A model generated the notes under the pieces. That model did no database searches. It worked only from the letters and a program-made list of their open reading frames with translations, and was not told the DNA's origin. Positions 35,076 through 42,636 of a stretch of DNA of 64,000 nucleotides are shown here, piece after piece. This DNA comes from an uncultured Lachnospiraceae bacterium (GTDB taxonomy: Bacteria > Bacillota > Clostridia > Lachnospirales > Lachnospiraceae): the NCBI GenBank assembly GCA_910578335.1, contig CAJTPU010000007.1, positions 98,837-162,836 of the forward strand, in the 5' to 3' direction. The translations under genes and the position numbers were made by a program. Every line of letters starts with the position of its first letter. Position 1 is the first letter of the stretch.

Positions 35076-35585
35076 CTATGCAGGCGGCGAAATGAAAAGC
35101 GGCAGAGCAGGCGGAAAGAGCGTAAAGACAAAAAAAGCCGCCGCAAGGACTGCGGTGCAGGCTGCCGTGAGGAATTTGTATGTGCCGGCGCGTCCGTCGA
35201 GGACAAGGCGGCGCGCACGCAGAAACGCAGTCAGCACGCAGAGGAAAAAAATAGCGATATCGATGACTGTGGAGTGTATGCCAAAGGCGCCGGTGTAAGT
35301 ATAATAGAGTGCGGGAATGAGCAGGCAGCCGAGGAGATTTCCCTTTAAAAGCGCATAGCCGATGTGGGGAAGGATTCCGCGAAAACGGCGTACCGCATAA
35401 GCGATAAACAACAGCATGGGAAAAAACAGCAGCTTGATATGCTCCCAAACCGCTTCGTTTACCGGGGTAAATAATCCGACAAGTATATTTTCCCCTGTCC
35501 ATTGATACAGAAAATGCGAGAGGGTTCCCGTTATGGAGACAAATAAAAATCCGGTGATAAGGCATTGGGATAATGGTTTTTTCAT
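35076..35585 (-). CDS. DUF6512-like membrane protein
   Basis: 169 residues from ATG at 35585 with GGGAGCC upstream on the minus strand. About five hydrophobic helices, starting MKKPLSQCLITGFLFVSITGTLSHFLYQWTG and including NEAVWEHIKLLFFPMLLFIAY. The NEAVWEH..L.F.P motif is the typical core of DUF6512, whose function is unknown. It lies 58 nt upstream of ytaF and may be co-transcribed. It is divergent from the cysteine-cluster gene at 35740. Confidence 0.7.
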   Translation of the reverse strand: MKKPLSQCLITGFLFVSITGTLSHFLYQWTGENILVGLFTPVNEAVWEHIKLLFFPMLLFIAYAVRRFRGILPHIGYALLKGNLLGCLLIPALYYTYTGAFGIHSTVIDIAIFFLCVLTAFLRARRLVLDGRAGTYKFLTAACTAVLAAAFFVFTLFPPALPLFISPPA

Positions 35586-35739
35586 GATGGCTCCCATCTG
35601 CGCGCTGCGGCGCGTTGCAACTGGTGCTTGAATCGGAGAAGAATTCTGTTTATTATGTGCAGAAACGCTTGCGTTTATGCTCTTTTGTGCGTATTTAGGC
35701 GAAAAGCGGTTCTTTATGAGAATGAGGAATGGAGACAGA

Positions 35740-36369
35740 ATGAAATTATATGGGATAAATGATATGGCGCGGGTGGACTGCGCAGGATGCAAAGGCTGTT
35801 CTGACTGCTGCAGGGGGATGGGTGATACGATTGTACTGGACCCCCTTGACAGTTACCGCCTGACAAAACGGCTGCATAAGTCGTTTGAGGAGATGCTGGA
35901 TGACTGTATCGGGTTACATGTGGAGGAGGGTGTGATACTGCCGCATCTGCTGATGACGGGAGAGGAGGCGCATTGTGTGTTTTTGAACGCAGAAGGGCGC
36001 TGCTCCATTCACGAAGCACGTCCCGGGCTGTGCCGGATATTTCCGCTTGGGCGCAGCTACGAGGAAGGAGAGCTGCGGTACTTTCTTTTGGAGGAATGTC
36101 CCAAAGAGGGCAAAAGCAAGGTAAAAGTTCAAAAATGGCTGGATACGCCGGAGCTTACAAAAAACCAGCAGTTTTTGATTCAATGGCACAAGCTGCGCGG
36201 AAAACTGCGGGAAAAAGCATCGGAAAAGCCCGAAAAGAGCAAAGAGATGAACCTCTTGCTGCTGCACCTCTTTTTCGTGCACCCTTATGAAATAGCTACA
36301 GATTTCTACCCCCAGTTTGAAGCACGTTACGCCGAGTTCCTCTTAAAACTTTCCGAAACAGAAGACTGA
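35740..36369 (+). CDS. YkgJ-type cysteine-cluster protein
   Basis: 209 residues from ATG 35740 with ATGGAGA upstream. The N-terminal half has the Cys pattern CAGCKGCSDCCRGMG, then CVFLNAEGRCSIHEARPGLCRIFPLG, as in the YkgJ/CxxCxxCC zinc or iron-sulfur family (function poorly known; metal binding expected). The C-terminal half is helical and charged. Cytoplasmic. Not linked to obvious partners. Confidence 0.8.
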   Translation: MKLYGINDMARVDCAGCKGCSDCCRGMGDTIVLDPLDSYRLTKRLHKSFEEMLDDCIGLHVEEGVILPHLLMTGEEAHCVFLNAEGRCSIHEARPGLCRIFPLGRSYEEGELRYFLLEECPKEGKSKVKVQKWLDTPELTKNQQFLIQWHKLRGKLREKASEKPEKSKEMNLLLLHLFFVHPYEIATDFYPQFEARYAEFLLKLSETED

Positions 36370-36410
36370 CGAACAGCAAAAATCGCATGGTATGCCGCTG
36401 ATGTGTTATT

Positions 36411-36452
36411 ATTACATTAGGATTAGGGTGTCAAAAGCCGAATTACATTAGG
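36411..36452 (+). repeat. Pair of 11-bp direct repeats
   Basis: ATTACATTAGG occurs at 36411-36421 and again at 36442-36452, 31 bp apart, just after the cysteine-cluster gene and 31 bp before the large inverted repeat. Meaning unknown; could be binding sites or remains of an insertion. Confidence 0.4.
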
Positions 36453-36483
36453 TAATTGCGAAATGTTGCTTCGCCAGTCCCGA

Positions 36484-36621
36484 ATTGTGCACCTTGTATA
36501 TTCCATAAGCAGACTCTTAAAAAACGCCGGCACTTAGCTGCCGTCCTTTGGCAGCTTATGTACCGTTGCGTTTTTTATGAAGCGAAAGCGGGTCTGTGTT
36601 GGAATGTACAAGGTGCACAAT
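36484..36621. repeat. ~138-nt nearly fully self-complementary element
   Basis: The outer arm at 36484-36504 (ATTGTGCACCTTGTATATTCC) pairs with 36601-36621 over 21 bp with one U-G. Inside, CAGACTC (36510-36516) pairs with GGGTCTG (36590-36596). AAAAAACGC (36519-36527) pairs with GCGTTTTTT (36568-36576), CGG (36528-36530) with CCG (36563-36565), and AGCTGCC (36536-36542) with GGCAGCT (36550-36556), closing on a 7-nt loop. It could be a long-hairpin RNA, a miniature inverted-repeat element without a visible target duplication, or a regulatory structure for the deacetylase gene that starts 57 nt after it. Confidence 0.75.
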
Positions 36622-36678
36622 GACACTTGCATAATCACTGAGTTTTAAAACATGCTACCAAGGAAAGGAGGCTTCTAT

Positions 36679-37770
36679 ATGACCAAAGCAATTTTAACAA
36701 TTGACGACATTGCATCGAAAAATACCCCCGCCATCGTAGACTACTTGTGCGAAAAGAAAATAAAAGCCGTACTGTTTGCAGTCGGGGAGAATGTGGAGAA
36801 GTATTTTGACGAGGCGGTTTATGCCCTGCAAAAAGGGATGGTGATAGGAAACCATAGCTATTCCCATCCGGCTTTTAGCAAATTGTCTCTGGCGGAGGGG
36901 ATTGCGGAAATTGAAAAAAATGAGAAGGTTCTCGAAAGGCTTTATGAAAAGGCGGGCGTGGAAAGGACAGTGAAGGTATTCCGTTTTCCTTATGGGGACA
37001 AGGGCGGCGAAAACCGTAAGGCGCTGCAGGCGTATCTGCGCGAGCAGGGATTTCAGAAGCTTGTGGATACGCAGATTACGTCGCCGTGGTATGAACAAAA
37101 TGGTCTGCACGGGGACGTGGATACGTTTTGGACCTTTGATTTTGGGGAGTGGCAGATAAGGGAAGGCTCTGCGTTTACGGCAGATTCCGTTTTTGCCAGA
37201 ATCCATGATAAAAATCCGGGATATGGCGATGTCCTGCTGCAGGAAGGAAGTCACCATATTTTGTTGTTCCATGCCCATGATGAGACGCAGGCGCAGCTAC
37301 CGGAATATCACAGGCTGTTTTTAGACCATCTTTTAGCGTGCGGCGTGACCTTTGAGGAGCCGCAGTTTGCACCGGCTTATGAGGAAAAGGAAAGGCTGCG
37401 GCAGGCGCTTTTTGTACTGAAAAAGTGGACGGTGGAATTGTGCAGGGAGGCAGGAAAGAAAGAGGGATATGCAGAAAGCTTTTTTCAGGGTCTGTGCGAA
37501 TCGGAGGGGCTGCTTAGAGAATTTGCTTATTACCATGACACGCGGGGATTTTTGTGCGAGAAAAAGGTGGCGGGGTACAGCATTGCGGATATTATGGTAT
37601 GGCAGGTGGACCATTTTAAGGCATATCTGGACAGAGGGGACGAATGCCTGCGCTATGACAGTGCGGGACTGCTTCTGGCGGCGTTTTCCATTATGATGGA
37701 GATGGAAAAAAATCCGGCGCCTTATATAGAAAAAATGAAAAGAGAAAGCGGTACGGACACGCCGGATTAA
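36679..37770 (+). CDS. Cytoplasmic polysaccharide deacetylase family protein
   Basis: 363 residues from ATG 36679, with AAAGGAGG 7 nt upstream; the earlier ATG 36652 has no site. The NodB fold is seen in TIDDIA (catalytic Asp with metal Asp), NHSYSHP (metal His59 and His63) and RFPYGDKGG. No signal peptide or membrane anchor is present, unlike most peptidoglycan or chitin deacetylases. A C-terminal region of ~120 residues (from ~245) is helical and not part of the fold. The substrate is unknown. The gene ends 6 nt before the convergent LacI gene, with no terminator between. Confidence 0.85.
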   Translation: MTKAILTIDDIASKNTPAIVDYLCEKKIKAVLFAVGENVEKYFDEAVYALQKGMVIGNHSYSHPAFSKLSLAEGIAEIEKNEKVLERLYEKAGVERTVKVFRFPYGDKGGENRKALQAYLREQGFQKLVDTQITSPWYEQNGLHGDVDTFWTFDFGEWQIREGSAFTADSVFARIHDKNPGYGDVLLQEGSHHILLFHAHDETQAQLPEYHRLFLDHLLACGVTFEEPQFAPAYEEKERLRQALFVLKKWTVELCREAGKKEGYAESFFQGLCESEGLLREFAYYHDTRGFLCEKKVAGYSIADIMVWQVDHFKAYLDRGDECLRYDSAGLLLAAFSIMMEMEKNPAPYIEKMKRESGTDTPD

Positions 37771-37776
37771 GGCGGG

Positions 37777-38769
37777 CTACTGCCTGCAGGGGGCGGTGGA
37801 ATCCCGCAGAATCAGTTCCGCCCGAAGAAGGGTTTGTCCAACAGCGATTTCCTGAAACAGAGCGGCAAGCGCATAATAACCGCTCCTGCCTAAGGCGTTT
37901 CCGTTTTGCCCGATGGTGGTAAGGGGCGGGATGGCAAGTGCCGAGGAGGCAAGGCTGCCGAAACCGATGACGCTGATATCCTGCGGTACCGAGAGCCCGA
38001 GCGCGGCGCATTCCTTGATAACGGCGCGTGCCAGCATATCGCTGCCGCATATCACTGCGGTGGTGCCTGTCTGCAGGAAACGGCGCAGATAGATGCCTGT
38101 ATCTTTTCCAAAAGACGTGGAACATGCGTACATGCTGTTGGGGGCGGTAAGCCCGTGGGCGGCGCTTTCCGTATAGTATGCCTGCTGCAGCCAAGTGGCG
38201 GCAGGGTTGCCGGCGTCGTTTAAAAAAGCAATTTTTTTGTGGTTCAGGGATTGAAGGTGCGAAATGCCGATATCCAGAGCGCCATACAAATCCGTGCCAA
38301 CCTGACAGGTATGCGGGTTGCCTAATCGGTGGTTTCCTAAAAAAACGGTTGGAATTACGGTGGAAGTAAATTCGCTGCTCCAGTTGTCTTTCGGAAAAGC
38401 GCCTGCAAAAAAAGCACCACAGAAGCCGTGCTTTAACATATAAGCGTCGTAAGTAATGGTAATTTTGTGGGAAACCGGATATGGTATGACGTTGATATCT
38501 CTTCCTTCACAGGCGGCTGCCTGCTGAAATCCTAAAACAATGTCGAGACTAAACTGAATGGCAGGCTCATAGCTGGTTTTTTCCAAAAACAAACATAATT
38601 TTTTGTGCCTGCTGTTTTTTATGCGCTTGGCGGTATAGCCCATTTCAATGGCGGTGTTGATGACGGTATGGCGAAGCTCTCCGCTGATATCAGCCGCGCC
38701 GTTTAAACCCTTGGAGACTGTGCTGGCAGAGATGCCAAGCTTCCCAGCTATTTCTTTGATTGTAACCAT
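37777..38769 (-). CDS. LacI-family transcriptional regulator
   Basis: 330 residues. N-terminal helix-turn-helix TIKEIAGKLGISASTVSKGLNGAADIS with the hinge-region start of LacI repressors (about residues 1-55), then a periplasmic-binding-protein-like sugar-binding core (FGKDTGIYLRRFLQTGTTAVICGSDMLA, VIGFGSLASSALAIPPLTTIGQN, ending LRDST). Likely a carbohydrate-responsive repressor. No sugar-utilisation gene adjoins it, so the target is unknown. Confidence 0.9.
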   Translation of the reverse strand: MVTIKEIAGKLGISASTVSKGLNGAADISGELRHTVINTAIEMGYTAKRIKNSRHKKLCLFLEKTSYEPAIQFSLDIVLGFQQAAACEGRDINVIPYPVSHKITITYDAYMLKHGFCGAFFAGAFPKDNWSSEFTSTVIPTVFLGNHRLGNPHTCQVGTDLYGALDIGISHLQSLNHKKIAFLNDAGNPAATWLQQAYYTESAAHGLTAPNSMYACSTSFGKDTGIYLRRFLQTGTTAVICGSDMLARAVIKECAALGLSVPQDISVIGFGSLASSALAIPPLTTIGQNGNALGRSGYYALAALFQEIAVGQTLLRAELILRDSTAPCRQ

Positions 38770-38825
38770 GTATCCTCACATTCCTGAAAAGACAGTAGAA
38801 GGCAAATACAGGCGGCACTCTGAAA

Positions 38826-38868
38826 CAATCAAAAGCCCTGCAGGGGAAACCTGCAGGGCTTTCGATTG
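38826..38868. terminator. Strong hairpin between the LacI and CNB-protein genes
   Basis: CAATC (38826-38830) and AAAGCCCTGCAGG (38832-38844) pair with CCTGCAGGGCTTT (38850-38862) and GATTG (38864-38868), loop GGAAA. On the minus strand it ends in TTTT before GATTG, so it may terminate the CNB-protein transcript about 200 nt beyond its stop, or act in the LacI leader. Confidence 0.6.
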
Positions 38869-39071
38869 TGTAAAAGGGGAATTCTTCCGGAATTGCTAAT
38901 TAGCATTCTTGACACTTCTGCCAAGACAAACTTATTTTACACTATTTTCTAACAGCCGTCTATAACAATATTGCAGATAATTAATACTATATTAGCTGAC
39001 GAGTCATAAAAATGCTCCTTTAAACGTATAATTATGACTTTAGTTACAAAGATATTAGCAAATAAAGTATC
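38869..39071. other. A+T-rich intergenic stretch
   Basis: No gene is visible. It holds a short palindrome GCTAATTAGC near 38896 and an 8-bp inverted repeat AGTCATAA (39002-39009) / TTATGACT (39032-39039) just past the CNB-protein gene stop. It may carry termination signals for that gene. Confidence 0.35.
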
Positions 39072-41324
39072 TTATAACTCTAAAAACCGGCGCTCAGCCA
39101 ACAGTTCCTCGGGAAACGCAGAGCCTGTATTTTTTACGCGTCTTTCCAACATTTCAAATTTATGAAGCTGCTGCGTTTTGATGGTCTCGTAGCGCTCCAG
39201 CATGTCCTTGTAGGTAGGGTTTGATTTTAACGCCTCTCTGACCGGAGCAGCAAAGGGGCAGTAAGTAAAGAGAATATTCCTTGCGGTTTTTGTCATGCGG
39301 GGTGAGCCGCCTCCTTCGTAGAGGATGTAGGTGACGTAGTCCTGCACAAACATTTCTTTAAAGCTGTTGCGCGCCTTTTGCAGTGCTGTCTTAATCTTTT
39401 CCTTGGTCTCGGCGGACAAATCGTGGTTCTTTTTATAAAACTGTATGTAGTCGAAGTATTCGCTGGTGAGGGAACGCTCGGAAAGGTCGTTCCAGCGGGG
39501 TCCCTGTATGCGCTTGCACATTTCCCAACGGTATTCGCCGGTGAGCCGCACGAGCATCTGGCGTAAATCCTCCAGATAAAAAATGGAAAGCATCATGCGG
39601 GCGGGCGTAGTCCTTTTGTGGCCTTCGATTTCCTGCCACATAACGCCTCTGGTTCCTACATTGGGCATAAGGATAACATCCGGCAGAATTTCCGTGTGGA
39701 AAAATTCCTGAGGCATACCGGCTTCGGGATTGGTGTAAACATACTCCCGGTAGTAAGCGCCATAGTCCATGGAGATAATGTCGGCAAAAAGCTCTTTGAC
39801 CGTCTGGGGCATCACAAGAGTGGTGTCGGGGCGTTTTAAGAGATTGTGAGCCGAGAACAGGGGGCAGAAGGAAGAAACGCGCCCAAAAGACATTTTGTTC
39901 ACGGTAGGGAACATGTTTTTCAGCTCGTACTCCACTTTTTTGTGGAAATCCTGCAAAAGCGCCGCCTCTTCAGCGGGTGTAATCTGCTTGGTTGCCTTCA
40001 GCGTCCTGAGGTGGGTGCTGTAGTCCTCGTCAAACTCGTTGCGGGACGGCTCTTTCGTGCCTTCAAAGACAGCCTTCAGCCATTCAAACAGGGTAAAGAC
40101 GCCCGGTCTTTTGTTGCTTGAAAGAAGGTGTACGGCACGGCTTAAGTACTCGGCATTTTCCACGCCTGCAAGCTCTTCGTCCACATAGCCGAAGCAGAGA
40201 AACATACGCACCGGCATGGGAATTTCTTCTTCACTCACGGCACGGAAGAAGATACTGGAATAAAGCTCATAAAAGCTTGTTGTAATCCGCTGCCGCAGAA
40301 CTCTGGCAGCGTCATCTGTCGCCGTTTTGTCAGAAGCGTTTTTATATTGGTTTACGAGCTCTCTGAAATTGACGCAGAAACCGGTATCCCTGCGGGAGTA
40401 AGCCAGTATGGTCTGCAGGGAATCCTTGAGGGAGTCATCTGCCTGTATGTCCGCGGCATCGGCGGTCTTTTGCCCCGGTGTAGTCTTTAATATGGCGGAC
40501 AGCTCGGAAAGCCGCTTTTCCAGAAGCGTTTTGTCCGTCAGGGGAGAATCCTGCAGCATAGTCAGGATTCTTTTGATGGCATCGTATACAAAAACGGCAT
40601 CCTCGGAGCCGGAATCCAGCCGTAAGTACAAATCTGCGTACATGGTAAGCGCATCTTCACGGTTTTCATTCAGGTATAAGGAAAGCACCTGCTTCTGATA
40701 TTCTTCAAGAGAGCAGAGGGAGGTAAATACCTTGGTGCAGTCTTCGCCTGTGGAAGCAATCAGACCTGCAGGTACCGCCGGTTCTTTGGAAAGAAGCGTA
40801 GAGCCCTCGGCGAGCAATCTCTGAAAGCCTTCATAGTAGGAAACTGCCCACATCGGCAGAGGGTCTTCCCAGATAAAAGGCTCGGGAAGGGTGATATTAC
40901 CCGGCTCGAGCTGGTTTCTGGTACAGCATTCTTTGTAGCGGGTATAATTTTTGGAGAAATCAACCTGCATACTGCTGCAGGAGAGGCGTGCCAGTTCCTC
41001 CGCGTGCAGCAGGCTGTTTAGCTGCCGGAAAGCGGAGCGTGTGACGACAACGCAGTACTCGGGACTTCTCTTAAAGAGCATCTCCAAAGATATCGTATCC
41101 GAGAAGGGGTAAATAAAGACGGAAGAATCCTCCGCTGCCCGGCAGGTGGCAACGTGGGAGCCGGTATAAAGCTCGCAGATGCCGGGTGCATCACCACTCT
41201 GCAAAAGGTATTCCCTGCCTGAAAAGGAAATGGAAAAGCTGCCGCTTAATATCATATATAATTCTTTGACAGGCTGTCCTGCTTCGAACAATACCTGATT
41301 TTTGGGTATGGAAACTATTGCCAT
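39072..41324 (-). CDS. Large protein with cyclic-nucleotide-binding-like N-terminus and unknown C-terminal region
   Basis: 750 residues from ATG at 41324, 5 nt after AAGGAGG on the minus strand. Residues 1-~110 read as a CNB (cupin-like) domain: IPKNQVLFEAGQPVKELYMILSGSFSISFSGREYLLQSGD. The phosphate-binding cassette is altered (GICELYTGSHVATCRAA lacks the usual Arg), so binding of cAMP-like ligands is doubtful. The remaining ~640 residues are helical, with segments such as DVILMPNVGTRGVMWQEIEGHKR and FVQDYVTYILYEGGG; no DNA-binding motif is visible. I do not recognise this C-terminal region. A leader capable of masking the ribosome site precedes it. Confidence 0.65.
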   Translation of the reverse strand: MAIVSIPKNQVLFEAGQPVKELYMILSGSFSISFSGREYLLQSGDAPGICELYTGSHVATCRAAEDSSVFIYPFSDTISLEMLFKRSPEYCVVVTRSAFRQLNSLLHAEELARLSCSSMQVDFSKNYTRYKECCTRNQLEPGNITLPEPFIWEDPLPMWAVSYYEGFQRLLAEGSTLLSKEPAVPAGLIASTGEDCTKVFTSLCSLEEYQKQVLSLYLNENREDALTMYADLYLRLDSGSEDAVFVYDAIKRILTMLQDSPLTDKTLLEKRLSELSAILKTTPGQKTADAADIQADDSLKDSLQTILAYSRRDTGFCVNFRELVNQYKNASDKTATDDAARVLRQRITTSFYELYSSIFFRAVSEEEIPMPVRMFLCFGYVDEELAGVENAEYLSRAVHLLSSNKRPGVFTLFEWLKAVFEGTKEPSRNEFDEDYSTHLRTLKATKQITPAEEAALLQDFHKKVEYELKNMFPTVNKMSFGRVSSFCPLFSAHNLLKRPDTTLVMPQTVKELFADIISMDYGAYYREYVYTNPEAGMPQEFFHTEILPDVILMPNVGTRGVMWQEIEGHKRTTPARMMLSIFYLEDLRQMLVRLTGEYRWEMCKRIQGPRWNDLSERSLTSEYFDYIQFYKKNHDLSAETKEKIKTALQKARNSFKEMFVQDYVTYILYEGGGSPRMTKTARNILFTYCPFAAPVREALKSNPTYKDMLERYETIKTQQLHKFEMLERRVKNTGSAFPEELLAERRFLEL

Positions 41325-41329
41325 AACAA

Positions 41330-41374
41330 CCTCCTTGCAATGCAAAGCATTGGAGGCGGCGGTGTCTGCCGCCT
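41330..41374 (-). promoter_or_regulatory. Leader with ribosome-site-masking hairpin and competing upstream hairpin
   Basis: In the minus-strand RNA, CCTCC (plus 41352-41356) pairs with the Shine-Dalgarno GGAGG (plus 41330-41334), and AATGC with GCATT between them, tip TTT, with a 4-nt bulge. Just upstream AGGCGGC pairs with GCCGCCT (plus 41354-41360 and 41368-41374). The two hairpins share 41354-41356, so they compete: only one leaves the ribosome site free. Confidence 0.55.
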
Positions 41375-41386
41375 GCCTCTTGCTTT

Positions 41387-41415
41387 ATTATAACCGTTAG
41401 CGCCGATAAAGACAA
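41387..41415 (-). promoter_or_regulatory. Promoter of the CNB-protein gene
   Basis: On the minus strand TTGTCT (41410-41415), 17 nt, TATAAT (41387-41392), 62 nt upstream of the start codon, placing the two leader hairpins in the transcript. Confidence 0.65.
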
Positions 41416-41521
41416 CTACAATAGGGTTTGTTTTCTACAGTTCTTATGTGCATATTACAAAAAAAATTACGAAAAAAGTCCTTTTTTGGAAAGACTTACT
41501 GTACTTTTTATAAATTTATGG

Positions 41522-41527
41522 TACAAT
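41522..41527 (+). promoter_or_regulatory. -10 element of the DUF6508 gene
   Basis: TACAAT, 34 nt before the proposed TTG start. No good -35 at the standard distance. It lies so close to ATG 41532 that this ATG would have no leader, supporting the TTG 41562 start. Confidence 0.35.
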
Positions 41528-41561
41528 CAAAATGTATGATTTATTTTACGGGGGTGTCATC

Positions 41562-42011
41562 TTGGAACAGAGTACAGAGTATAAACGTAGTGTAATGGAA
41601 AATTATAAGAAGGATGTGGAGCCGCTGTTTCGGTATCTGTCATGGCTGGAGGACAAAAAAGGCGAGAGTGTCAGCACCTCCTATGCGGACAACGGTGTCA
41701 ACCAGCATTCTATGGCGTTTCCGGTGTACGACAGCACGCTGATAAGCTTTGTGAAGCAGGTACAGAAGGGCGGGCTGATAAACAGAAATTACATGTACAT
41801 TTATTCCCGCTACCGGATAGGAGACGTGGAAGACGAGCTGAAGACAATTCAGGGCGTATCCTTTAAAAACGTGGAAATCCTGACAGGCATATTGTCAAAA
41901 TATGTCTGCGGCGGCATGACAAAGAGCTGGGTCTGGCCGCAGGCGGTAGAAAACGGTATTTTTCTTGCCATCCTGCTGAAGTTCAAAGAATTATTTGAAA
42001 TGTGGATTTAG
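41562..42011 (+). CDS. DUF6508-like protein
   Basis: 149 residues from TTG 41562, after ACGGGGG 7 nt upstream; an in-frame ATG at 41532 lies at the predicted transcription start. It reads FRYLSWLEDKKG, then VYDSTLISFVKQVQKGGLINRNYMYIYSRY and SWVWPQAVENGIFLAILLKF, the layout of DUF6508 (function unknown). Cytoplasmic. It is divergent from the CNB-protein gene and followed by a TetR regulator. Confidence 0.6.
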   Translation: MEQSTEYKRSVMENYKKDVEPLFRYLSWLEDKKGESVSTSYADNGVNQHSMAFPVYDSTLISFVKQVQKGGLINRNYMYIYSRYRIGDVEDELKTIQGVSFKNVEILTGILSKYVCGGMTKSWVWPQAVENGIFLAILLKFKELFEMWI

Positions 42012-42045
42012 CAGACAGGGAACCGGGGAAATGGGAGAAGTGCTT

Positions 42046-42630
42046 ATGGGTGAGAAGTCATTGCAAAAAAGGCGGTTTATACTGGAAACAGCCAGACGTG
42101 TATTCATGGAAAAGGGTTACAAGAACGTTACCATGAAGGATATTGTGGAAGCGTGCGAGATAAGCCGCGGCGGTTTATATCTTTATTTTGGAAGCACAGC
42201 GGAGATTTTTTTGGAGGTGCTGAAGATGGAGACGGAAGAAGCGGACGACGTATTTTCCGACAGCATCACGGAAGATGCCACTGCGGCGGATATTCTTACC
42301 TTATTTCTACTGGAACAGAAGAAGGAACTGCTTAGAAAAAAAGACAATCTTATGGTAGCCACTTATGAGTACTACTTTGGGGGAGCTGTGCCCAAAAAGG
42401 ACAATATCTTAAAGAGGCAGTTTGATTCTGCGGTCAAAATCATGGAAAAGCTGATTGAGGCAGGCGTGGAAAACGGTGAGTTCTATTGTGAAAACTGCAG
42501 GGGAACAGCCCGCAATATTATGTTTGTGCTGGAGGGGTTAAAAATTTCGGCGCATACCATAGGCATCACCGCCGCCGCAGTGGATGAGGAAATCCGTTAT
42601 ATACTGGGCGAGCTTGGAATTGAGGAGTAA
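42046..42630 (+). CDS. TetR-family transcriptional regulator
   Basis: 194 residues from ATG 42046, 5 nt after GGGAGAAG. N-terminal HTH: RRFILETARRVFMEKGYKNVTMKDIVEACEISRGGLYLYFGSTAEIF. The ligand domain is unassigned. It ends 6 nt before purL and probably shares its transcript. Whether it controls purL or the divergent upstream genes is unknown. Confidence 0.88.
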   Translation: MGEKSLQKRRFILETARRVFMEKGYKNVTMKDIVEACEISRGGLYLYFGSTAEIFLEVLKMETEEADDVFSDSITEDATAADILTLFLLEQKKELLRKKDNLMVATYEYYFGGAVPKKDNILKRQFDSAVKIMEKLIEAGVENGEFYCENCRGTARNIMFVLEGLKISAHTIGITAAAVDEEIRYILGELGIEE

Positions 42631-42636
42631 AAATTG

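Noticed and set aside
41532..41561. ATG 41532 as the start of the DUF6508 gene
   Set aside because: It lies only a few bases after the TACAAT -10, leaving no leader; the TTG at 41562 has a ribosome site at proper spacing.
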